DNA of 61,295 nt, taken from contig CAJOKE010000023.1 of assembly GCA_905235225.1 (NCBI GenBank), positions 1 through 61,295 on the forward strand, given 5' to 3'. Made by a program: the position numbers and the translations under genes. The DNA comes from Paludibacteraceae bacterium. Lineage in GTDB: Bacteria > Bacteroidota > Bacteroidia > Bacteroidales > Paludibacteraceae. Under the pieces are notes generated by a model. The model saw only the letters and a list, made by a program, of their open reading frames with translations. It had not been told where the DNA came from and did no database searches. Below are positions 35,565 through 43,328 of the stretch, one piece after another. The first letter of the stretch is position 1. The number at the start of each line of letters is the position of its first letter.

Positions 35565-35583
35565 CACTCTAAAAAAATAAATT

Positions 35584-36510
35584 ATGAGGAAATTAATTCT
35601 ATCAATTGTATTATCAACATTCATGATTTCAGTTGCGAATGCAGCAACAGGTGTTACTTTAGATGCAGAATTGAAAGCTGCTTTGCCAAGTGGCGAGTTT
35701 TTCCTACCGGCTCCACCTGAGTTCGGCTCACTTATATGGAAGGATGATTCCGCCAAGTACTTCCAATATAAAGAAGCAGCCAGGAAGTATGATGCAGAGA
35801 AACAAGAACGTTGGGATTCTGTATGGGCAAAGATGAATGAACAGTACTATTTCGCGTTGTATCGTCTTGCAGCAGATAGTGTGATGAATGCCCCGTTTAT
35901 CACTGACGTTACATGGACAAAGAATGCAAAAACCGGAAAATATACCGTATCATATACCCGAAATCAAACTGATTTTCCGGAGATGAACAAATTAGAGCTT
36001 TTATGTGAGCAAATGAAGGAAGATAACACTTCAAATTTATGGCGTACTCGAATGCGTCCTTATTGTTATTTCGGAGATTGGTATAGTGGGAAGAAATACC
36101 AAGAGATGACCGCAAATTCATCATCATATCCATCCGGACACGGTTATTTTTCCGGATTATTCGGAATGTGTCTGCTTTATATTGACCCTGCAAACTCATT
36201 GGCTATCAATAAGATGTTGGATGAATGGCTTATGTGCCGTTTGCTGTTAGGTGCGCATTGGAATACTGATTTGGCCGCAGGAAAACAATTAGGGGCGATA
36301 GCATTTGCTATAGCAATGAATTTTGATCAGTTCCGCAACCAAGTCGAGGCAGCTAAAACGGAATTGGAAAATTACCGTGCTTCTCATCCTATAACGACAG
36401 ACGTTTCTATCCCTGCCAGTACAGAAAATAACAAAACATTGGTTAACGGGGTACTGATTATCGAGCATGAAGGAGTAAACTATAATGCCAATGGGTTAGT
36501 GGTTCAGTAA
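35584..36510 (+). CDS. Class A non-specific acid phosphatase (PAP2 superfamily) with T9SS-like tail
   Basis: A 308-residue secreted phosphatase with a signal peptide ending ISVANA. The PAP2 signature runs RTRMRPYCYFG, SSYPSGHGYFSG, LLGAHWNTDLAAGK, with the catalytic histidines in SGH and GAHW. The last 22 residues (NGVLIIEHEGVNYNANGLVV and Q) match the tails of the surface proteins at 43-50 kb, so export through the type IX system is likely, unusual for this family. Monocistronic promoter at 35533-35564; rsmE follows after 20 bases. Confidence 0.9.
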   Translation: MRKLILSIVLSTFMISVANAATGVTLDAELKAALPSGEFFLPAPPEFGSLIWKDDSAKYFQYKEAARKYDAEKQERWDSVWAKMNEQYYFALYRLAADSVMNAPFITDVTWTKNAKTGKYTVSYTRNQTDFPEMNKLELLCEQMKEDNTSNLWRTRMRPYCYFGDWYSGKKYQEMTANSSSYPSGHGYFSGLFGMCLLYIDPANSLAINKMLDEWLMCRLLLGAHWNTDLAAGKQLGAIAFAIAMNFDQFRNQVEAAKTELENYRASHPITTDVSIPASTENNKTLVNGVLIIEHEGVNYNANGLVVQ

Positions 36511-36530
36511 TTCATTGCAGTCATTTATAT

Positions 36531-37250
36531 ATGTATCTGTTTTATTCTCCGAATATTAAAGGAAAAGAGGAAGAAATCGGGCGTCTGTATTGCCTGGACG
36601 AGGAGGAGTCCGGGCATTGCGTCCGGGTTCTGCGCTATACCATAGGGGATGAAATCTTGCTCACAAACGGTATGGGAATGACATACACAGGTCGGATAAC
36701 CAATCCGAATCCGAAGCATTGCGAGTTTGAAGTGCTGATGGCAGAAAGCCAAAAACGTCATCATGAAGCGTATATACATATAGCCATAGCACCGACAAAG
36801 AATGTGGAGCGAATGGAGTGGGCTATAGAAAAGTGTACGGAGATCGGTGTAGATGAGATAACCCCTTTGCTCTGCCGCTTTTCCGAGCGGAAGCAACTTC
36901 GTACCGACCGACTGCAAAAAATATTACTGAGTGCCGCCAAGCAGTCTCTTACTCCATATCTGCCAAAATTAAATGAATTGACCCCGTATAATCATTTTGT
37001 TCAATCGGCAAAAGAAGAACAGAAATTTATAGCTCATTGCTATAAAGATGATAAAAGAGAACTAAAGGATGAACTGAAGCCCCAAAAGAGTGTGTTAGTT
37101 CTAATAGGTCCGGAAGGAGATTTCTCAGAGCAAGAAGTTGAAAATGCCCTTCAGTTAGGGTTTGTGCCGGTCAGTCTGGGAAACAGTCGTTTGCGGACAG
37201 AGACAGCTGCTATTGTTGCATGTCATACTGCTGTTTTAATGAATGAATAA
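36531..37250 (+). CDS. rsmE: 16S rRNA m3U1498 methyltransferase RsmE
   Basis: A 239-residue SPOUT methyltransferase. The SAM-binding knot has VLIGPEGDFSEQE and LGNSRLRTETAAI, and the N-terminal PUA-like domain is present. It methylates U1498 of 16S rRNA. It overlaps the next gene by 8 bases. Confidence 0.95.
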   Translation: MYLFYSPNIKGKEEEIGRLYCLDEEESGHCVRVLRYTIGDEILLTNGMGMTYTGRITNPNPKHCEFEVLMAESQKRHHEAYIHIAIAPTKNVERMEWAIEKCTEIGVDEITPLLCRFSERKQLRTDRLQKILLSAAKQSLTPYLPKLNELTPYNHFVQSAKEEQKFIAHCYKDDKRELKDELKPQKSVLVLIGPEGDFSEQEVENALQLGFVPVSLGNSRLRTETAAIVACHTAVLMNE

Positions 37251-37842
37251 GTTGATTGAAATAGACCAACAATGGCTGTTATCCATAAACGGCGCACATA
37301 CAGTTTGGCTTGACCAACTATTTTGGTATATTAGCCAAGCGTGGGTGTGGATTCCCTTATATGCGTTTATTATTTTGCTACTGATTAAACAGTTCGGCTG
37401 GCGAAAAGGGTTGTTATGTGTATTGGCATTAGTAGCAGCGGTCGGATTGAGTGATTATATTTCGTCCGGCATAATCAAGCCTCTTGTATGCCGTCCCCGA
37501 CCGACCCATGAACCTGCATTGGCGGGGTTAGTACATGTGGTAAAGGGCTATGTCGGCGGTTTGTATGGTTTTGTCAGTTCACATGCGGCTAATACCTTTT
37601 CGTTAGCGATGGTATTCGGGTTGATTTGGCAAGAAAAAAACAGCCACGGATGGTGGTTGTTGTTATATGTGATAATGAACTGTTATAGCCGAATGTATCT
37701 TGGTGTCCATTATCCAGGAGATATAATAGGCGGACTATTAGTCGGGGGAATTATTGCTTTGTCTGTGTATGGTTTGTATCGTTGGATGAGCGGAAAACTA
37801 CCTGCGGGTGACGCGGTCTGCTCTCAACCTGATGCTCCATAA
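37243..37842 (+). CDS. PAP2-family membrane phosphatase
   Basis: A 199-residue membrane protein with about five helices and the three PAP2 motifs: KPLVCRPRPTHE, SSHAANTFSLA and RMYLGVHYPGDIIGG. Such proteins dephosphorylate undecaprenyl diphosphate or phosphatidylglycerol phosphate. The last 92 bases overlap the convergent Spy-like gene on the other strand, which is unusual. Start overlaps rsmE by 8 bases. Confidence 0.9.
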   Translation: MNKLIEIDQQWLLSINGAHTVWLDQLFWYISQAWVWIPLYAFIILLLIKQFGWRKGLLCVLALVAAVGLSDYISSGIIKPLVCRPRPTHEPALAGLVHVVKGYVGGLYGFVSSHAANTFSLAMVFGLIWQEKNSHGWWLLLYVIMNCYSRMYLGVHYPGDIIGGLLVGGIIALSVYGLYRWMSGKLPAGDAVCSQPDAP

Positions 37843-38140
37843 AACGCCGGAATTGTTCGGGAGTAAGAATACCTTTAAGTTCGTTAGTCATCGCCTGCTG
37901 GCGATCCAAATCCTCAGCGCGGGTATTACTGATAAGCCGCAAGCGGGCATATTTAAGGTGCATACGATACAAGGTGTCCAATTGAACACTATCGGTAATG
38001 TCTAACTCACGGGAAAGCATAAAATTCTGCTTACGTGCAATCTCCTCAGGCGTGCGTTGTGGAAGATTCTCCTGCGAAGTTTGTGCAGAAAGCAATGTGC
38101 TAAACATCACAAAAACCCCTATTATAGCAAGTTTTGTCAT
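37751..38140 (-). CDS. Small exported Spy/DUF4890-like protein
   Basis: A 129-residue protein with a signal peptide (MTKLAIIGVFVMFSTLLSAQ) and a helical, charged body with a TPEEIARKQ...LTPEQFRRFME pattern, like Spy/CpxP-type LTxxQ proteins and DUF4890. Expected periplasmic, possibly chaperone-like. A longer frame to 38191 is less likely because the signal peptide starts at 38140. It overlaps the 3' end of the PAP2 gene by 92 bases in antisense and is divergent from the permease gene at 38176. Confidence 0.75.
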   Translation of the reverse strand: MTKLAIIGVFVMFSTLLSAQTSQENLPQRTPEEIARKQNFMLSRELDITDSVQLDTLYRMHLKYARLRLISNTRAEDLDRQQAMTNELKGILTPEQFRRFMEHQVESRPRHPQVVFRSSNDTNHTQTKQ

Positions 38141-38175
38141 ACAAAAGAAGCAATAACAAAAAACGTGCCAAGCAT

Positions 38176-39396
38176 ATGCGTTTTGAAACATTTATAGCAC
38201 AACGGTTATATTTTTCCCGCCAAGGCGGAAATCAATCATCTCGTCCGGCAGTCCGTGTTGCCCTTGCGGGTATAATCATCGGTGTGGCAGTAATGGTTGT
38301 AACTGTCTGTGTTGTAGTCGGATTCAAGCAAACAGTTACAGAAAAAACAGTTGGATTTGCCGCACACATGCGTATTGTCAATTTTGATAATAACAATACA
38401 TTTGAGATGCAACCTGTTTCGGTAACGGATTCCATGTTACATACTTTGGAAGCTCTACCTTATATTGCAGAGGTCAATGTGTTTGCTACCAAGCCCGGTA
38501 TTGTCAAGACAGACGATGCTTTTCAGGGAGTAGTATTCAAAGGAACGACATACTGGGATTATTTTGCTGACAATCTCTCCGATGGGCGATTACCCGAAAC
38601 AGAAAACGAAATTATAGTCTCACATAAACTATGCGAATTATTATCTCTCAATCTTGATGACGCGATATTGTGTTACTTTGTGGGGGACAGAGTAAAAGTT
38701 AGGAAGTTTACTATATCAGGTATATACAGCACAGGTTTTGGTGAATTTGACGAACGATTTATTTTAGGGAATATTCCTGTTGTGCCGCGATTAAACGGTT
38801 GGGAAAATACCCAGTATTCAGGAATTGAGTTGCGTGTTGATCATCTGCGTCATTTGGATGAGGCAACGGATAATGTGTTTTTTGCTACAGCCAACCGCTT
38901 TGACGATGACGGAAACGCATATTATTTAGAGACAATGGAACAACTAAATCCTCAGATATTCTCATGGTTGGATTTGTTGGATATGAATGTTGTTGTGATA
39001 ATTCTATTGATGTTAGCCGTATCAGGATTCAATATCATTTCCGGTCTTATCATATTAATATTAGATTCCATCCAGTTAATCGGAACTCTCAAAGCACTCG
39101 GTTCCACCAATCGTCAGGTACGCCGGATATTTATCACGCAAGGAACAATGCTTATAGGGAAGGGAGTGGTATTAGGAAATATTATCGGTTTCACCTTGTG
39201 TTGCCTTGAATACTGGCTGCATTTTGTGCCATTAGATGCAACAACATATTATGTCAATTATGTGCCTGTGGCATTTCCCGTAGGGTGGCTATTGCTGCTA
39301 AATGCAGGAACAATAGCGGTATCGGTGCTGATACTGCTTGCTCCATCAGCCATAGTTACCAAAATAAGTCCCGCCAAAGTAATGCATTTTGAATAA
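38176..39396 (+). CDS. FtsX/LolE-type ABC transporter permease
   Basis: A 406-residue permease starting MRFETFIAQRLYFSR. One N-terminal helix (about 27-52), a large periplasmic domain, then three C-terminal helices (about 270-300, 320-350, 365-395), the MacB/FtsX layout. The Bacteroidota members act in lipoprotein release, as LolC/LolE. No ATPase gene is adjacent. A TTG start at 38134 is possible but the ATG gives the usual family start. The GSCFA gene overlaps its stop by one base. Confidence 0.88.
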   Translation: MRFETFIAQRLYFSRQGGNQSSRPAVRVALAGIIIGVAVMVVTVCVVVGFKQTVTEKTVGFAAHMRIVNFDNNNTFEMQPVSVTDSMLHTLEALPYIAEVNVFATKPGIVKTDDAFQGVVFKGTTYWDYFADNLSDGRLPETENEIIVSHKLCELLSLNLDDAILCYFVGDRVKVRKFTISGIYSTGFGEFDERFILGNIPVVPRLNGWENTQYSGIELRVDHLRHLDEATDNVFFATANRFDDDGNAYYLETMEQLNPQIFSWLDLLDMNVVVIILLMLAVSGFNIISGLIILILDSIQLIGTLKALGSTNRQVRRIFITQGTMLIGKGVVLGNIIGFTLCCLEYWLHFVPLDATTYYVNYVPVAFPVGWLLLLNAGTIAVSVLILLAPSAIVTKISPAKVMHFE

Positions 39397-40169
39397 TGAA
39401 ATTCCGTACAGAAATATCAATTCCCAAGGCTCCGTGGCAAATAACTTACCAGGACAAGACCGCCTTGTTAGGCTCGTGCTTTTCAGACAATATTGCCGAG
39501 AAAATGAAGCAGTATTATTTTCAGGTTATATGTAATCCGACCGGCACATTGTATAACCCTGTTTCCATTGCACGGCATTTGGAAGATGAATATGTATGTG
39601 ATGCGGATGTGGTAATTATCACTTTCGGGACAGCATGGGTATATGTGGACAAGACGACCAATCTTGTGGTTGACAACTGCCAGAAACGCCCGTCATCTGA
39701 TTTCATCCGTCGTCGTCTGAGTGTTGATGAAATCGTGGATTTATGGCAACCATTAGTGACAAAGCATGCTGACAAGCGGTTTATTTTTACCGTTTCCCCT
39801 ATACGCCATCTAAAGGACGGTTTGCACGAAAACAATTTAAGTAAAGGAATACTGCTTTTAGCAGTAGAGCAACTGAACGCATATTATTTCCCGTCCTATG
39901 AAATAGTATTGGATGATTTGCGGGATTACCGATTCTATTCAGATGATCTAATGCACCCGAATCAGGCGGCAATCAATTATATATGGGAACAGTTTACGGC
40001 TACGTTCATGAGCGAGTCCACCCAGCGTGAGATGAAAGAACTAAATGCGCTGTGGCTAAACCGTCATCATCGTTCATTATATCCCGATTCCATCGCGGAT
40101 AAAGAATTCAAGGCACGGACTGACGAGCAGTTCCGCACCTTGAAAGAAAGGTATCCGTGGCTTAGGTGA
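39396..40169 (+). CDS. GSCFA-domain protein
   Basis: A 257-residue protein with the family name motif as LLGSCFSDNIAEKM near residue 25, TFGTAWVY and TVSPIRHLKDGL. The GSCFA family is a SGNH-hydrolase relative of unknown substrate. It is somewhat shorter than most members. It overlaps the permease stop by one base (TAATG), and its stop abuts the glyA stop with no spacer. Confidence 0.85.
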   Translation: MKFRTEISIPKAPWQITYQDKTALLGSCFSDNIAEKMKQYYFQVICNPTGTLYNPVSIARHLEDEYVCDADVVIITFGTAWVYVDKTTNLVVDNCQKRPSSDFIRRRLSVDEIVDLWQPLVTKHADKRFIFTVSPIRHLKDGLHENNLSKGILLLAVEQLNAYYFPSYEIVLDDLRDYRFYSDDLMHPNQAAINYIWEQFTATFMSESTQREMKELNALWLNRHHRSLYPDSIADKEFKARTDEQFRTLKERYPWLR

Positions 40170-41447
40170 TTACCAAGCAAACAGCGGGTGCTGCGTCATT
40201 TCGCGGTTCACCTCTTCACGCACATTTGCGATATTAGTCTCAGATTCAGGATTCCGCAGAACCATATCAATCAAATCTACGATCCACGGCATTTTATCCT
40301 CTTTGAGTCCGCGTGTTGTAATAGCCGGTGTGCCAAACCGGAGTCCGCTTGTCTGGAAGGCACTGCGGCTGTCAAACGGAACCATGTTTTTGTTGGTAGT
40401 AATGTCGGCTGATACCAATGCTTTTTCGGCGACTTTGCCGGTCAAATCGGGATATTTGGTACGAAGGTCCACTAACATCGAGTGATTATCCGTGCCACCA
40501 GAAATGATTTTATATCCTTTGTCAATAAACGCCTGCGCCATGACAGCGGCATTACGTTTGACCTGCTCCTGATATGTTTTGAACTCCGGCTGCAAAGCCT
40601 CACCAAAAGCCACCGCCTTAGCCGCAATAACATGTTCCAATGGTCCGCCTTGCACCCCCGGGAATACAGCGGAGTCGAGTAGGGCGGACATCATTTTAAT
40701 CTCACCTTTCGGGGTGGTTTTTCCCCATGGATTCGGGAAATCCTTGCCTAATAAGATAGCACCGCCACGGGGTCCGCGAAGGGTTTTGTGGGTAGTGGTA
40801 GTAACGATGTGTGCATAGCGGAGCGGATTGTCCAACAAACCTGCTGCAATCAAACCGGCGGGATGAGCCATATCAACCATAAAGATTGCCCCGATTTCAT
40901 CCGCCACCTGCCGGATGCGGGCATAATCCCATTCGCGGCTATAAGCAGATGCTCCGGCGATGATGAGTTTCGGGTGTTCAGCACGGGCGACCTGCTCCAA
41001 CTGGTCATAGTCAACGCGCCCAGTATCTTCACGTACATTATATTCAGTAGCGTGGAACATTAAGCCGGAGAAGTTAACCGGCGAGCCGTGTGAAAGGTGA
41101 CCACCATGGCTTAAGTTAAGTCCAAGAAAAGTGTCACCCGCCTGCAAACAAGCCATAAAGACAGCCATATTTGCCTGTGCGCCGGAGTGGGGTTGAACAT
41201 TTACCCATTGCGCTCCGTATAATTTCTTCAGGCGTTCACGAGCCTCATCCTCAACAATATCAACAACTTCACACCCTCCATAATAGCGTTTTCCGGGATA
41301 GCCTTCGGCATATTTATTAGTCAAAACACTTCCCATAGCCTGCATTACAGCATCGGAAACGAAATTTTCTGAGGCAATGAGTTCAATGCCTTTTGTTTGT
41401 CTCTCCCGCTCACGCCGGATCAAATCAAAAATTATTTGGTCTTTCAT
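40170..41447 (-). CDS. glyA: Serine hydroxymethyltransferase
   Basis: A 425-residue PLP enzyme making glycine and methylene-tetrahydrofolate from serine. The N-terminus is [20 protein letters not shown], and the Schiff-base lysine is in [16 protein letters not shown] longer frame upstream of 41447 is not real: it crosses the glyA promoter at 41466-41497. Standard length and sequence. Confidence 0.96.
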   Translation of the reverse strand: MKDQIIFDLIRRERERQTKGIELIASENFVSDAVMQAMGSVLTNKYAEGYPGKRYYGGCEVVDIVEDEARERLKKLYGAQWVNVQPHSGAQANMAVFMACLQAGDTFLGLNLSHGGHLSHGSPVNFSGLMFHATEYNVREDTGRVDYDQLEQVARAEHPKLIIAGASAYSREWDYARIRQVADEIGAIFMVDMAHPAGLIAAGLLDNPLRYAHIVTTTTHKTLRGPRGGAILLGKDFPNPWGKTTPKGEIKMMSALLDSAVFPGVQGGPLEHVIAAKAVAFGEALQPEFKTYQEQVKRNAAVMAQAFIDKGYKIISGGTDNHSMLVDLRTKYPDLTGKVAEKALVSADITTNKNMVPFDSRSAFQTSGLRFGTPAITTRGLKEDKMPWIVDLIDMVLRNPESETNIANVREEVNREMTQHPLFAW

Positions 41448-41465
41448 AGTAAAAAATTTTTTGTA

Positions 41466-41497
41466 CAAAAGTAGTATTTTTTTTGCATGTGTACAAA
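41466..41497 (-). promoter_or_regulatory. Promoter of glyA
   Basis: Minus strand: TTTG (complement of 41494-41497), 20 bases, TACTTTTG (complement of 41466-41473). Interleaved with the opposite apt promoter: each one's spacer holds the other's box. Confidence 0.75.
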
Positions 41498-41513
41498 TTA
41501 TTTTGTACTTTTG
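41482..41513 (+). promoter_or_regulatory. Promoter of apt
   Basis: TTTG at 41482-41485, 20 bases, TACTTTTG at 41506-41513, leader of about 11 bases to the ATG at 41530. Overlaps the glyA promoter; the two purine/one-carbon genes may exclude each other at initiation. Confidence 0.78.
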
Positions 41514-41529
41514 CAAAAAAATATATATT

Positions 41530-42063
41530 ATGCTTAAAACAATTCTTGATTTTCCACAACCCGGTATCCGTTTTTTGGATATTACCCCGTTTTTATTGGA
41601 TCCGGTAGAAGTAAAGAAAGCCATCGAGGCATTAAGTACCGAGGTAGAAAAAGTGAGCAATGGTGACCAGGTAGTAGTCATCGGTCCCGAGGCGCGCGGA
41701 TTTATCTTTGGCGGAATGGTTGCCGCTCATTTAGGCATGCCGTTTTTTATGCTTCGCAAAGAAGGTAAATTGCCGAATGACGGAAGCCAAGTGTCATTTA
41801 GTGCCACGAAAGAATACGGCTCGTCCAAGTTTGTAGTAAATATGAACGATTTGGATGAATTGAAAGCAAAAGGGATTTGCAAGGTCGTGATTTTAGATGA
41901 TATATTAGCAACGGGGAACACGGTTTTGGCTATAGCCGATTTCTTTAAGGAGCATGGTTTTGAAGTATTATTGGTTATGAACCTGATTGAAATCACAGCC
42001 CTCAAAGGGAATGAGTTGTTTGTGAATAACGGGTATGCAACCTATTCCTACATCAAACAATAA
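41530..42063 (+). CDS. apt: Adenine phosphoribosyltransferase
   Basis: A 177-residue purine salvage enzyme. N-terminal [15 protein letters not shown], then [10 protein letters not shown] and the PRPP motif [14 protein letters not shown] longer upstream frame from 41377 is ruled out by the promoter at 41482-41513. Followed by a strong terminator at 42096. Confidence 0.95.
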   Translation: MLKTILDFPQPGIRFLDITPFLLDPVEVKKAIEALSTEVEKVSNGDQVVVIGPEARGFIFGGMVAAHLGMPFFMLRKEGKLPNDGSQVSFSATKEYGSSKFVVNMNDLDELKAKGICKVVILDDILATGNTVLAIADFFKEHGFEVLLVMNLIEITALKGNELFVNNGYATYSYIKQ

Positions 42064-42095
42064 CGGTAGCAAAAAAGGTGCTTTACAAAATATAA

Positions 42096-42130
42096 AAAGT
42101 GTGCCAAAATTAGTTGGCACACTTTTTTTT
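42096..42130 (+). terminator. Rho-independent terminator of apt
   Basis: Stem AAAGTGTGCCAA (42096-42107) with TTGGCACACTTT (42114-42125), continued by a run of T to 42130. It may also work in reverse for the minus-strand gene ending at 42169. Confidence 0.88.
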
Positions 42131-42168
42131 GTTCTATTAAGGCAGTGTTTTATTCGGTATGGGGATGT

Positions 42169-42582
42169 TTATTGCAGTTGTCGCAAGATGCAGGTACGGA
42201 TGAAGGCATCAAGGCGGAAGTACTGTTTGCGCTTGCCGGTTTTAGGATTGACGGGAGCATCGGGTTCGGGCTTGTTCAGTTGGGCTTCGAAGCGGGATTG
42301 CCACATTTGCAGTGTGGCGAGTTCTTCGGGCGTGGAAGGATGCAGAATACGGAACGTTTCGGCTGAAGCCTGTTTGAAACGGAGTTGATGCTCCAATTCC
42401 TTGCCCGTTGCCGGGTTTTTCTTCCAGTCGCGAGGGTTCTCGATTTTGTAGGTTTCCGGCTCCGACATGCCTAAGATACGGCCTTTGGAGTCACGATAGG
42501 TTTTGCGGCGGCTGATAAAACCGCCTTTGGTAAATGCGCCGTGGAGCTCACGGACAGGTTTTTCGAAAATAGTTTTTGCCAT
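42169..42582 (-). CDS. Small repeated-family protein with ELHG motif (copy A)
   Basis: A 137-residue, basic, soluble protein of no recognised family. It shares with the protein at 60533-60913 an N-terminal P..ELHG motif (PVRELHGAF), a central R.K.Y...G...G..E.Y segment (residues about 26-45) and a C-terminal block: L..P......W...FE.Q, then GKRKQYFRLDAFI. No signal peptide or membrane helix. Transcribed from its own promoter (42702-42733) with a leader of about 110 bases that begins with an 11-bp repeat array. A DNA- or RNA-binding role fits the basic character but is a guess. Confidence 0.75.
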   Translation of the reverse strand: MAKTIFEKPVRELHGAFTKGGFISRRKTYRDSKGRILGMSEPETYKIENPRDWKKNPATGKELEHQLRFKQASAETFRILHPSTPEELATLQMWQSRFEAQLNKPEPDAPVNPKTGKRKQYFRLDAFIRTCILRQLQ

Positions 42583-42630
42583 GTTGCGTGTGGGTTAATG
42601 GGTTATGATATTGTAACGGATCTGAAATAA

Positions 42631-42685
42631 CCTAATAATAGCCTAATAATAACCTAATAACAGCCTAATAAAATCCTAATATAAG
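42631..42685. repeat. 11-bp tandem repeat array, CCTAATAATAG type
   Basis: Five units in exact 11-base phase: CCTAATAATAG, CCTAATAATAA, CCTAATAACAG, CCTAATAAAAT, CCTAATATAAG. The array is inside the predicted 5' leader of copy A, just after its transcript start, where the RNA reads the complement (CUAUUAUUAGG). The array at 60162 has the same period and the same AATAATAG core. Confidence 0.85.
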
Positions 42686-42701
42686 CTGTTGAAATCGAAT
42701 G

Positions 42702-42733
42702 CAAAGGTAATGCTATTTTTTGATATGTGCAAG
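42702..42733 (-). promoter_or_regulatory. Promoter of the copy A gene
   Basis: Minus strand: CTTG (complement of 42730-42733), 20 bases, TACCTTTG (complement of 42702-42709). Start of transcription expected near 42695, immediately before the repeat array. Confidence 0.72.
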
Positions 42734-42893
42734 AGAGAAATAGTTTTTTTATCAAATACTAAAAGCAAGCGGGCAACCCTATGGATGTCCGCCTGTTTGC
42801 TTTGGTTCGTCACCTTACCTCTTGATTATCCTTATGATGTACCATGTCTTTTTGTCCTTATCTAAAATGCGGTGTAAAGGTACACGTTGTTGG

Positions 42894-43094
42894 TTACTTT
42901 TTCTTTAATTCTTTTATGGAGTCATACGTGATACAGGCTCCGACGAACAAGATGATACATGCGGCGGAATAAGGTTCCCATTGACTCTCCCATTGGTCTG
43001 AGATAAAGTTTACCGGGATGATTCCCGTCAAACAAAGCAGGCGCAAAAAAGCTGCTACAGACAAAATAATTCCGATAATTGCTTTGAGTTTCAT
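42894..43094 (-). CDS. Small two-helix membrane protein
   Basis: A 66-residue protein with two predicted membrane helices (about 3-25 and 42-60) joined by a short polar loop and ending in lysines (KELKKK). Not recognised. A -7-like box lies about 50 bases upstream, so it is probably a real monocistronic gene. Confidence 0.55.
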   Translation of the reverse strand: MKLKAIIGIILSVAAFLRLLCLTGIIPVNFISDQWESQWEPYSAACIILFVGACITYDSIKELKKK

Positions 43095-43146
43095 AGTAGT
43101 TATATTTTAATTGTTTGAAAGTATGATGTTGTTTGGAAATGCGGTG

Positions 43147-43154
43147 CAAAATTA
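43147..43154 (-). promoter_or_regulatory. Possible promoter -7 box of the small membrane protein
   Basis: TAATTTTG on the minus strand (complement of 43147-43154), about 50 bases before the ATG at 43094. No good TTTG at the expected distance, so confidence is low. Confidence 0.4.
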
Positions 43155-43277
43155 CTGCTTTTGACGCACATACACTAAAAAAAAACGGACATTTGCGCTA
43201 TTAACTGAAAAAATAGAGAAATCAAGTGAAAGGGGAATACCTAATTGTCGGAACAAAGAGGGTGAGGTGTTAGTTAC

Positions 43278-43306
43278 AAAAAAGAGTGTGCCGGTTGGAC
43301 ACACTC
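43278..43306 (-). terminator. Terminator of the cobalamin-riboswitch surface operon
   Basis: GAGTGTG (43284-43290) pairs with CACACTC (43300-43306); on the minus strand the stem is followed by a T-run (complement of 43278-43283). It sits 23 bases after the stop of the 1285-residue protein. Confidence 0.85.
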
Positions 43307-43328
43307 TCTTTTGGGGTTTTATACAAGG

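Larger units (their letters stand above)
42583..42893. other. 311-bp non-coding region upstream of copy A
   Basis: Contains, from low to high coordinate, the A-rich leader of copy A, the 11-bp array (42631-42685), the minus-strand promoter (42702-42733) and about 150 bases with no recognised element. The stop of the small membrane protein gene lies at its far edge. Confidence 0.6.
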
